This document shows, piece after piece, positions 14,865 to 20,070 of a DNA stretch of 20,070 bases (position 1 is its first letter; the number at the start of each line of letters is the position of its first letter). Location of the stretch: positions 1 through 20,070 of IMG/VR virus record IMGVR_UViG_3300028600_000022; one strand, given 5' to 3'. The notes beneath the pieces were generated by a model that did not search any database, was not told the DNA's origin, and saw only the letters and a program-made list of their open reading frames with translations. Origin of the DNA: a virus. Both the position numbers and the translations under genes were made by a program.

Positions 14865-16139
14865 ATGGCAACGGTTGTATGGCAGGGCGGCGCCGCAGCC
14901 GTCGCACAGGTGAGCACTGGCAGCGTCGACAGTTACGACGCCGCTTCCACGTACACGGTCACTATCGGGGGTTATCTCGTGAGCGTGGTCGGCGATACGG
15001 ACGTTGCGACGACGGCGACGAACCTACGCGCTGCGCTGAATGCGAGCACCAACCCGTATTTTGCGGCGATCACCTGGTCGGGCTCGACGGGTGACATCAC
15101 CGGCACGGGCGATACGGCCGGGGCGCCGTTCCTGGCGGTGCTCAGCGTCGCGAGTGGCACCGGTACGATCACCGATTTTTCCGACACGACCGCGTGCACC
15201 GGCCCGCATCACGCTAACGTCGGCGTCAACTGGAGCAGTGGCGGGATCCCGACGACGTCGGACGACGTCGTGATCGAGGGCGGGCCTTCGATCCTCTATG
15301 AGCTGGACGCGATCACCGCGGTCGCGCTCGGGCGCGTCGAGGTGCGCCAGGCGTTCGTGTCTAAGGTCGGGCTTGAGCCGTCCGGATTCGCGACGTCGCT
15401 CGACGGCGAAACGGTGGTGAACACCATTCCGGAGTATCGAGGTGCCTACTTCGAGCTGACCGCAGATGAGATTGTGATCGGTGAACACATCGGGCCGGGG
15501 ACGCCATCGGGCTCGGCGCGGATCTGCATTGACCAGAAAAAGGCAGGCGCGAGCACGCTTGACGTGGTCAACACCGGCACCAGCAGCGTATTCGACCGCC
15601 CGGCCGTGCGCTACCTGGCGGCGAATGCTAGTGCGGACATCGTGATCCGCAGCGCTCCGAGTGGGGTCGGCGTGGCGGTCGAGCCTGGCGAAACCAGCAC
15701 CATCGGCGACGTGTTCGTGGTGGACACCTCGACGACGTCGAATTGCTACATCGGGCCGGGGACCACGCTCACGCAATACGAGCAATCCGGCGGCGTGAGC
15801 ACGATCAGCGCGGCGGCGACCATCACGACGCTTAATTGCTTAGGTGGGACGCTGCGGATCGTCGGGTATGACTACCTGATCACGACGCTGAACGTCTATG
15901 GTGGAGACGTGACCGATACGCACGAGAACACCGCGGGAGCGGAGTGGACGACGATCTCGATGTATGGGGGGGCGCTGAGCCTGCCATTGTCGACGGCCGG
16001 CACCGCGCGGGCATTCACGACTGCGAATCTGTACGGCGGCGCGCTCGACGCCGACTGGTCGGGGGTGTCGGGCACGGTCTCGATCCCTACGGACGCTAAG
16101 ATCACGTCGCTTCGCTCTGTCGAAGTGACGCAGCTCTGA
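14865..16139 (+). CDS. probable tail fibre with beta-helix
   Basis: A 424-aa Thr/Ser/Gly/Val-rich protein. It starts MATVVWQGGAAAVAQVSTGS, followed by an ATNLRAALNAS helix; WSSGGIPTTSDDVVIEGGPS near 131-150 and then short repeating strands through to the C-terminus, with LNVYGGDV, ISMYGGAL and NLYGGALD near the end spaced like beta-helix rungs. Such proteins are common at phage tail ends and serve in host-surface contact; a depolymerase activity cannot be claimed because no catalytic motif is evident. It closes the tail block. Confidence 0.75.
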   Translation: MATVVWQGGAAAVAQVSTGSVDSYDAASTYTVTIGGYLVSVVGDTDVATTATNLRAALNASTNPYFAAITWSGSTGDITGTGDTAGAPFLAVLSVASGTGTITDFSDTTACTGPHHANVGVNWSSGGIPTTSDDVVIEGGPSILYELDAITAVALGRVEVRQAFVSKVGLEPSGFATSLDGETVVNTIPEYRGAYFELTADEIVIGEHIGPGTPSGSARICIDQKKAGASTLDVVNTGTSSVFDRPAVRYLAANASADIVIRSAPSGVGVAVEPGETSTIGDVFVVDTSTTSNCYIGPGTTLTQYEQSGGVSTISAAATITTLNCLGGTLRIVGYDYLITTLNVYGGDVTDTHENTAGAEWTTISMYGGALSLPLSTAGTARAFTTANLYGGALDADWSGVSGTVSIPTDAKITSLRSVEVTQL

Positions 16140-16142
16140 TCC

Positions 16143-16463
16143 ATGCCGGCGCCGGGCGACTTGCGGGCACTGGTCGCCGGTGGTCTTTCGGCCGCAGCCG
16201 TCGCCATTGCCGCGCCGTACGCGATCCCAGAGGTGGTGCGCCCCGATCCGTTCCTCGGCGCGGATGCCGAGAAGCTTCGCGCCGAGTTGAGCGAGACTTT
16301 CGAGCTGGAATTACGACTGCTACGTGCCGAGCTGCGGCTTCAGCTCCCACCAGAACCGACGCGCCTTCGAATCCAGGCACTGGAGGATGCCGTACGGGAG
16401 CTGCAGCCGACTTTCCGGCCGCCCACAAGCCGTTTCTCCCGGTGGGGCGGTCCGGACCCGTAG
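16143..16463 (+). CDS. membrane-anchored coiled-coil protein, spanin-like layout
   Basis: A 106-aa protein with one N-terminal hydrophobic helix (about residues 8-26, LVAGGLSAAAVAIAAPYAIP), then a charged coiled coil (about 38-65 and 73-89: EKLRAELSETFELELRLLRA) and a basic end. This is the layout of an inner-membrane spanin (Rz-like), which would complete lysis at the outer membrane, but other anchored coiled-coil proteins look the same. I found no nested lipoprotein (Rz1-like) partner in the other frames here. It begins three bases after the fibre stop, with no good Shine-Dalgarno. Confidence 0.6.
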   Translation: MPAPGDLRALVAGGLSAAAVAIAAPYAIPEVVRPDPFLGADAEKLRAELSETFELELRLLRAELRLQLPPEPTRLRIQALEDAVRELQPTFRPPTSRFSRWGGPDP

Positions 16464-16601
16464 CGGCGACTTGACGCGCTGGATTGCTTGGCGCATGTTG
16501 GCGCCTGCCGTTCCTCGCGGCATCGGCGGGGGCTGTGGGCGGATCTCAGGGGCGCAAGCTCGGGCAGAACGTCTCCAGTCCCTGCCACCTTCGCGGGGGC
16601 G

Positions 16602-16627
16602 GCGTCAATCCATGACGCGAGGAAACG
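16602..16627 (+). promoter_or_regulatory. hairpin overlapping a shared ribosome-site element
   Basis: GCGTCA (16602-16607) pairs with TGACGC (16613-16618) and runs into CGCGAGGAAACG (16616-16627), three bases before ATG at 16631. The same 12-nt element occurs at 17012-17023, again three bases before an ATG (17027). It lies at the end of a 167-nt noncoding stretch (16464-16630) in which I see no other clear feature. Confidence 0.45.
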
Positions 16628-16630
16628 TCG

Positions 16631-16924
16631 ATGTTCTACCCGCTGGTCCCCCTGGAGCGGTCGCTGGATGGCTCCATGTTTCGCGAGCTGCCACCGCTCG
16701 ATGTTCACGTGCTTTTCAACGAGTTAAGTCGGGCTGGCGTGCCCGATGACCGGCTGCGCACGATCTGCGAGCAGCTGGAGTCAGGCGCGACTGTCGATCT
16801 GGCGCCCGCGCTGCGCGCCGCCGGAATGCTCAACATGTCAGCCTGGCTTCGCCCCGCGACGGCGGCGCTTGCGGTCTCCATGGACCGTATCCGGCTGATC
16901 CTTGGCATGGATCGTGGCTCATGA
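16631..16924 (+). CDS. hypothetical 97-aa protein
   Basis: No family recognised. A mixed helical protein: MFYPLVPLERSLDGSMFREL, a helix around DVHVLFNELSRAGVPDDRL, then an Ala/Leu-rich half (LRPATAALAVSMDRIRLILG). No signal peptide. The AGGA of CGCGAGGAAACG (16616-16627) gives a good start. It is ATGA-coupled to a 25-aa membrane peptide. Confidence 0.65.
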   Translation: MFYPLVPLERSLDGSMFRELPPLDVHVLFNELSRAGVPDDRLRTICEQLESGATVDLAPALRAAGMLNMSAWLRPATAALAVSMDRIRLILGMDRGS

Positions 16925-16998
16925 CTGGCCGCGACCTGCTGCTCTCGGGCGTCTACCTGCTGCTGTGCGCCCTGATAATTATGGCTGTGCCCGCATGA
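16921..16998 (+). CDS. 25-aa membrane peptide
   Basis: ATG overlaps the previous stop as ATGA. MTGRD is followed by one continuous hydrophobic helix (LLLSGVYLLLCALIIMAV) and ends PA. It resembles single-helix micropeptides, including toxic or holin-like ones, but no family can be named. Coupling and a clean hydrophobic profile support it as a real gene. Confidence 0.45.
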   Translation: MTGRDLLLSGVYLLLCALIIMAVPA

Positions 16999-17026
16999 TC
17001 GGGCTTGAAACCGCGAGGAAACGGTG

Positions 17027-17338
17027 ATGAATGAAGATCTTGAATACACGAACCTGTGCAAGGAAAGCTCTCTGAAGGGCGCCTATGCCACGTCTGCCCA
17101 GCTGATCCTGGGAGGATGGGATTTCTCCGTTTTCATCGAGCCACTCGAGCGGCCTGGCTGGCTTTTCTACGTACGCAACAAAGACTTGCCGATCATCAAG
17201 CACCGGATCGCGCATGTGACGCGAGTGGACGAGGATGCAGCGCCCTACCGCGAGAACGCGGCCGCGCTTGTGAGAGCCATGGATGGGGTTGAGGGGTTCA
17301 CCACCAGCCCGCCCGCGTCGCGCAAGGTGCGGACATGA
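17027..17338 (+). CDS. hypothetical 103-aa protein
   Basis: No family recognised. Soluble: MNEDLEYTNLCKESSLKGAY, a strand-rich centre (GGWDFSVFIEPLERPGWLFY) and a charged helical C-terminal part. I chose ATG at 17027 rather than the in-frame GTG at 17024. Its spacing from CGCGAGGAAACG (17012-17023) equals that at the 16631 gene. A 17-codon frame, ATGA-linked at both ends, bridges its stop to the replication gene. Confidence 0.65.
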   Translation: MNEDLEYTNLCKESSLKGAYATSAQLILGGWDFSVFIEPLERPGWLFYVRNKDLPIIKHRIAHVTRVDEDAAPYRENAAALVRAMDGVEGFTTSPPASRKVRT

Positions 17339-17384
17339 GCACTCACAGCGCGGCGGCGCTTGTCAAGGCGGCGGGTGCGGCACC

Positions 17385-18173
17385 ATGAGCAACTTATGCC
17401 TAACCTGGGCCTTCGAACAGTGCGATCTGAAACCCCCCGAACGCTTCGTGCTGGTCGTTCTGGCTGACAGGGCGAACCAGGACGGCGTGTGCATTCCTTC
17501 CGTGCGCGACCTATCCCTACGCACAGGGTATAGCCAGCGACGCGTTCAGCAGCTCGTGAAGGCGCTCGTGCGCTACGGCCTGGTCGAGACACTGGAGCGC
17601 GAAGGCCAGCGCGGGCGGCAGACGTCGAACATGTACATCCTGCACATCGAGCGGGGCCGCACAATCCAGGAAGTCGGTCGCTCGAAACAGCGCGTCGCGG
17701 AGTATCACGCGAGCCTGCCACGGACCCCGTCAGACGTCGGGCCGGGGCGTGAACAACCCTGTGGACAACCTGTGGATAACTTACATCCGGAAGGTCCAGA
17801 ATTTCACCCCCCCCCCGAAAAGATTTCGCCCCTGGATGTGTCTGAAATTTCACCCCTTGAACCTCCTATTAACCCTCTTACAGCACACACCTCTGACTTT
17901 GTATCAAGGGCGGGTGCTGTGGATAACCCTCCAAAGGAGTCGCCATCCATGGCGACGAGCACCGTTACGTCGCCTGACGGCGCCGGTGCTGCGGTCACGC
18001 TCTCCGACGATGCACAGGCAAAGCTAATCGGTGAGCGCCCCTCACGGGGCGCTGGTAGAGCCAGCGCGCCAAGGGGCGCGCAAGGGGTTCGGCAAGGTAA
18101 TCAGGCGTACCTGGACGCGCTGCGGGTGGCCGATGAGCTACTCTCGCGCAGCTCGAAGACTGGGGGGGCGTGA
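17385..18173 (+). CDS. replication initiation protein, winged helix-turn-helix (HTH_36 type)
   Basis: A 262-aa protein. Residues about 8-88 are a winged helix: FEQCDLKPPERFVLVVLADR, then IPSVRDLSLRTGYSQRRVQQ with recognition helix about 50-62, and a wing to YILHIERG. Such HTH_36 proteins act as phage replication initiators or regulators, comparable to lambda O. The C-terminal half is low-complexity, with PVDNLHPEGP and VDNPPKESP encoded by DnaA-box-like DNA, so origin sequence lies inside the gene. Start ATG 17385 overlaps the stop of a 17-codon frame. The end is GTGA-coupled to the next gene. A role in loading host helicase is likely but not shown. Confidence 0.8.
   Translation: MSNLCLTWAFEQCDLKPPERFVLVVLADRANQDGVCIPSVRDLSLRTGYSQRRVQQLVKALVRYGLVETLEREGQRGRQTSNMYILHIERGRTIQEVGRSKQRVAEYHASLPRTPSDVGPGREQPCGQPVDNLHPEGPEFHPPPEKISPLDVSEISPLEPPINPLTAHTSDFVSRAGAVDNPPKESPSMATSTVTSPDGAGAAVTLSDDAQAKLIGERPSRGAGRASAPRGAQGVRQGNQAYLDALRVADELLSRSSKTGGA
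17748..17926. other. candidate replication origin with DnaA boxes
   Basis: TGTGGACAA (17760-17768), TGTGGATAA (17771-17779) and TGTGGATAA (17918-17926) match the DnaA box (complement TTATCCACA). CGTGAACAA (17748-17756) is a weaker fourth. The first two are 11 bases apart, about one helical turn. Between the clusters lie three iteron-like repeats and a locally A+T-richer stretch (about 17836-17910). Placement inside the initiator gene copies the lambda ori-in-O arrangement. Confidence 0.7.
17799..17856 (+). repeat. three iteron-like repeats
   Basis: The core ATTTCRCCCC occurs at 17801-17810, 17823-17832 and 17847-17856 (R = A, G, A), starts spaced 22 and 24 bases, close to two helical turns. 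They encode FHP, ISP and ISP. Probably binding sites of the winged-helix protein encoded around them. A run of ten Cs (17807-17816) ends the first unit. Confidence 0.6.
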
Positions 18174-18823
18174 GCGTGGCGTGGAGGCACCCGACAGGCG
18201 GCGCACCGCGTCACGTGGACATGGTAGCGCTCGGGCAGAGCTGCCAGGCCTGGATGCATCACCAGCTGCGCAAGAACCGGCCGCGCGCCGATATCGGGCC
18301 GCTGAGCACGGAAGTCTGGACGGTGAACCGCGGAATACGGCTGTTTGCCGCTGATATGGCGTTCATTCTCGATGAGCTGGACTCCGAAATACAACGCGAT
18401 AAATCGTACGGCGACGCCATCATTAGTTACGAAAAGCCTATTATTACAACGCGTTGCAGTCCGCTCGTGCATACGTCGCAACGGTATCCAGCCGCCGAGA
18501 TACTGGATTGCATTCGGGAGTGGGCGCCGATTGGCGATCCGTACTGGCACAACAGCATCCCGATGATCGTGGCCTATGCCATGTTGATCGGCGTCAAGTC
18601 GATGGTCATTTGGGGCGCTGATTACACGCTGCCAGGTGGGCGGACCATCGAGGACGATCGGGCGAACCTGGAATACTGGATCGGGTTCGCTCGGGCTCGG
18701 GGCATGAAGGTCGGCGTGCCCATGGAATCGACGTTGTTGAACAGTTTGAAGCACCAGGGCGAGTTGCACGTGTACGGGTTGCTTGATCAGGGCGAGGCGC
18801 AGGCCTGGCTGGAGGGGAGATGA
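18170..18823 (+). CDS. Rossmann-like protein, DUF115/MptE-type pattern
   Basis: A 217-aa protein (GTG start, GTGA overlap). The pattern resembles a phage family related to DUF115 / MptE-like folds: VDMVALGQSCQAWM near the start, EVWTVNRGIRLFAADMAFIL, then NSIPMIVAYAMLIGVKSMVI, WGADYTLP and a W-x-G-x-AR-x-RGM-x-V tail. Relatives modify or bind nucleotides or sugars, but no reaction can be assigned to the phage versions. Base composition around 18380-18460 is less G+C-rich than its neighbours. It is ATGA-coupled to the cysteine-rich cluster, with no clear link to the replication gene beyond co-transcription. Confidence 0.6.
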   Translation: MSVAWRHPTGGAPRHVDMVALGQSCQAWMHHQLRKNRPRADIGPLSTEVWTVNRGIRLFAADMAFILDELDSEIQRDKSYGDAIISYEKPIITTRCSPLVHTSQRYPAAEILDCIREWAPIGDPYWHNSIPMIVAYAMLIGVKSMVIWGADYTLPGGRTIEDDRANLEYWIGFARARGMKVGVPMESTLLNSLKHQGELHVYGLLDQGEAQAWLEGR

Positions 18824-19092
18824 CAGACAAAGAAAAAGTGCACTACGCGGGGCTATATCACTTGAAACGCCATCCAGGCAGACCATGCGCGTGCGAGTTC
18901 TCGGACGACAACGGCGACACCGTGCTGAGCTGGTGCGAGTTCCACAAGGAGCTGCGTGAGCGCATCGCGGAGCTGAAGAACATCATTTTAGAGGCACCGC
19001 ACCATGAAGATTGCGCGTCACTAATTTGGGAAAGTGGCACGCCGCGCTCACCGTGCGATTGCTGGAAGCGCAAGGCACTGGAGGACGGGTGA
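18820..19092 (+). CDS. cysteine-rich protein A (one H-C-CxC module)
   Basis: A 90-aa protein. The N-terminal part carries CAC (23-25) and WCEFH (38-42), a possible zinc site. The C-terminal module, about 46-90, is RERIAELKNIILEAPHHEDC, then SPCDCWKRKALEDG: a helix, His61/His62 and Cys65, and CxC at 79-81, a probable metal-binding fold. The same module ends the 252-aa gene downstream (97.8% identical DNA) and occurs in divergent form in its first part. ATG overlaps the previous stop (ATGA) with GGAGG at 18811-18815; its TGA overlaps the next ATG (TGATG). No family name known to me. Confidence 0.75.
   Translation: MTDKEKVHYAGLYHLKRHPGRPCACEFSDDNGDTVLSWCEFHKELRERIAELKNIILEAPHHEDCASLIWESGTPRSPCDCWKRKALEDG
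18955..19092 (+). repeat. 138-nt direct repeat, copy 1
   Basis: Matches 19713-19850 without gaps at an offset of 758 bases, 135 of 138 identical; the three differences lie in the segment gcgtcactaattt versus gcgttactatatt. It encodes the last 45 residues of cysteine-rich protein A and the stop. Confidence 0.97.
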
Positions 19093-19850
19093 TGTCTAGT
19101 GAACTACACATACCGACAGAAGTTGCGGACGCCATGCGTGCATTGCGGCCTGAGCTTAGGAAAAAGCTATCGCTGCGTGACATTGACGATATGACGCGGC
19201 CGTTCCGCAAGCGCATCGAGGAACTGAAGGATGCCATCCGCAAAGGCCCTCACCAGATGGGGTGCCACAGTCTTCAGAAACCGAATACCCCAGGATGGGC
19301 GAGCTTGGAACTATGCGACTGTTGGAAGCGCAAAGCACTGGAGGGCGAGTTCGGAGTCGGCGCCTGGGAGACTTCGTGCGCCTTCACGCTCGAAGCTACC
19401 GCGGTTCTGTCCTTCAATCCTTGGTATGCCGGATCGGATAAGATGTCTCATCGTGACAGGCTAGAAATGTGGCACCTTGCGGTAAGTGAAGGCGAGCCGG
19501 AGCCAGAATTACTCTTTGACCTTGCAGAAAGTGCGGTAGTGCGCATCGAGGAGCTGGAGGCGGCCGCGGATGCTGTGGCGAGAATTGTCGAGTACGAGCT
19601 ACGCGGTAACATGGATTCAGTATGCGATGACCCGCGGTGCCACGATTCGCAGGTGCCGATAGACGACGGAGCGCGGCTCGCTCTATGCGGAAGGTGCGCG
19701 TTGATTCGTGCCCGTGAGCGCATCGCGGAGCTGAAGAACATCATTTTAGAGGCACCGCACCATGAAGATTGCGCGTTACTATATTGGGAAAGTGGCACGC
19801 CGCGCTCACCGTGCGATTGCTGGAAGCGCAAGGCACTGGAGGACGGGTGA
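19092..19850 (+). CDS. fused cysteine-rich protein (two genes joined by an inverted insert)
   Basis: A 252-aa ORF that appears to be two genes. Residues 1-86 hold a divergent module (RRIEELKDAIRKGP equivalent at about 40-53, with H54, C58 and CDCWKRKALEG at 75-85). Residues 87-117 are encoded by the inverted 91-nt copy and are out of keeping with their surroundings. Residues 118-252 start with ATG at 19443 and carry C178/C183, C199-x-x-C202 and a final module (208-252), nearly identical to protein A. Removing the insert gives GAG TGATG TCT, a stop/start overlap like that at 19090-19094. Start ATG 19092 overlaps the previous TGA. Function unknown; zinc-binding is inferred. Confidence 0.7.
   Translation: MSSELHIPTEVADAMRALRPELRKKLSLRDIDDMTRPFRKRIEELKDAIRKGPHQMGCHSLQKPNTPGWASLELCDCWKRKALEGEFGVGAWETSCAFTLEATAVLSFNPWYAGSDKMSHRDRLEMWHLAVSEGEPEPELLFDLAESAVVRIEELEAAADAVARIVEYELRGNMDSVCDDPRCHDSQVPIDDGARLALCGRCALIRARERIAELKNIILEAPHHEDCALLYWESGTPRSPCDCWKRKALEDG
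19351..19441 (-). repeat. 91-nt inverted copy of 7715-7805 inserted at a gene junction
   Basis: 91 of 91 bases equal the reverse complement of 7715-7805. Flanks are unrelated (19350 T against C; 19442 G against T). It sits between the T and the GATG of an apparent ancestral TGATG junction. On + strand transcripts this segment is antisense to the mRNA of the 100-aa gene at 7685-7987. Confidence 0.97.
19713..19850 (+). repeat. 138-nt direct repeat, copy 2
   Basis: The second copy of the repeat at 18955-19092, ending with the same TGA. The bases after the stops differ (TGATG against TGAAC). Crossing over between copies would remove 758 bases and leave one intact module gene. Confidence 0.97.
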
Positions 19851-20032
19851 ACATCCGCGCCATCCTCGAAACCCACGGCATTCGCTGCCCTGAAGACTCA
19901 GGCATGCCATGCGCTGAGTGCGGCTCAGTCGATGCGGTGTGCCCGCGGTGCCACGCCAGCATCCAGGCCACGGTGAGGAAGGCGGACGGGTGGCGTAAGT
20001 GGGAGCAGCGCGCGCTATGGCCTTCACCATAA
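19847..20032 (+). CDS. small zinc-finger-like protein
   Basis: A 61-aa ORF, GTG start overlapping the previous TGA (GTGA). It has MPCAECGSVDAVCPRCHA in its centre: CxxC and CxxCH, a clear four-cysteine zinc ribbon, preceded by IRCPEDSG and followed by a helix and a Trp-rich end (DGWRKWEQRALWPSP). It continues the cysteine-rich cluster. The function is unknown; such phage proteins often bind nucleic acids or host enzymes. Confidence 0.65.
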   Translation: MNIRAILETHGIRCPEDSGMPCAECGSVDAVCPRCHASIQATVRKADGWRKWEQRALWPSP

Positions 20033-20070
20033 AAGGTACTCCTGCCGCCTCTGGTGCGGGGGAAGAAGCT
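20017..20070 (+). CDS. possible 32-aa ORF crossing the genome ends
   Basis: ATG at 20017 (GGGAG at 20001-20005) reads 18 codons to the window end. If the ends are joined through the 12-nt overlap, it continues in frame from base 13 to TAA at 55-57, giving MAFTIKGTPAASGAGEEARS followed by LFVFPGAQSDRH. It would only exist in circular or concatemeric DNA. Short, so it may be chance. Confidence 0.25.
   Translation, partial: MAFTIKGTPAASGAGEEA
20059..20070. other. cos: candidate cos site, right copy
   Basis: The last 12 bases, GGGGAAGAAGCT, equal bases 1-12. A 12-base match exactly at the two ends is very unlikely by chance. It indicates circularity, a cohesive-end fill-in, or an assembler overlap. 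Confidence 0.5.

Noticed and set aside
16324-16749. 141-aa + strand frame overlapping the coiled-coil gene, considered as a nested outer spanin
   Set aside because: It has no signal peptide or lipobox and reads as an Arg/Gly/Pro-rich shadow; the overlapping genes have better starts.
17749-18027. Alternative-frame product after the C10 run in the replication gene
   Set aside because: It is present as an open frame but has no domain or conserved look; it is kept only as a possible slippage site.
7715-19441. Diversity-generating retroelement (template/variable repeat pair)
   Set aside because: The two 91-nt copies are identical, with no A-directed substitutions, inverted in orientation, and no reverse transcriptase is encoded.
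7715-19441. Invertible segment between the 91-nt arms
   Set aside because: Inversion would cut the 100-aa gene and reverse the tail and replication blocks, and no invertase is present, so a functional switch is unlikely.
18820-20032. CRISPR array or insertion sequence at the repeats
   Set aside because: The repeats are long coding modules with unequal spacing, and no transposase, terminal inverted repeats or target duplications were found.

Overview
The window looks like the complete or nearly complete genome of a small, G+C-rich, tailed double-stranded DNA phage. Every supported gene is on the + strand and most neighbouring genes overlap or abut. The terminase, portal, gpFII, gpZ and tail-chaperone genes are of the lambda head-tail type, so a siphovirus of a proteobacterium is the best guess; nothing identifies the host. 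The first 12 bases (GGGGAAGAAGCT) recur as the last 12 and lie just upstream of the terminase genes. This fits a linear genome with 12-nt cohesive ends read as about 20,058 unique bases, although an assembly overlap is possible.

Layout: 1-86, candidate cos region. 87-6629, packaging and head: small and large terminase, a low-G+C membrane-protein insert followed by three hairpins, gpW-like joiner, portal, a prohead protease/major capsid fusion with a likely internal capsid start, and a DUF2190 capsid protein. A rho-independent terminator follows at 6654-6682. 6697-8499, small virion or accessory genes, including a 35-aa lipoprotein and a 54-aa holin-like protein. 8499-16139, connector and tail: a LamG adhesin fused to tandem repeats and a gpFII-like connector domain, gpZ, tail tube, G/GT chaperones joined by a -1 frameshift site, a short tape measure, three unknown tail-region proteins and a beta-helix fibre. 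16143-17338, small unknown proteins, two with membrane segments. 17385-18173, a winged-helix replication protein with DnaA-box and iteron-like repeats inside its gene, a likely origin. 18170-20032, a Rossmann-like DUF115-type protein and a cluster of cysteine-rich, probably zinc-binding small proteins built from a repeated module.

No integrase, repressor, polymerase, recognisable endolysin, tRNA or CRISPR was seen. The phage would depend on host DnaA and replisome, package by lambda-type terminase, and lyse by an unidentified route.

The most unusual signal is a 91-nt segment at 19351-19441. It is a perfect reverse-complement copy of the interior of a gene at 7715-7805, placed exactly in a stop/start junction so that it fuses two cysteine-rich genes. 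Its transcript would be antisense to the source gene. Nearby, a 138-nt direct repeat (135/138 identical) flanks the fused cassette.
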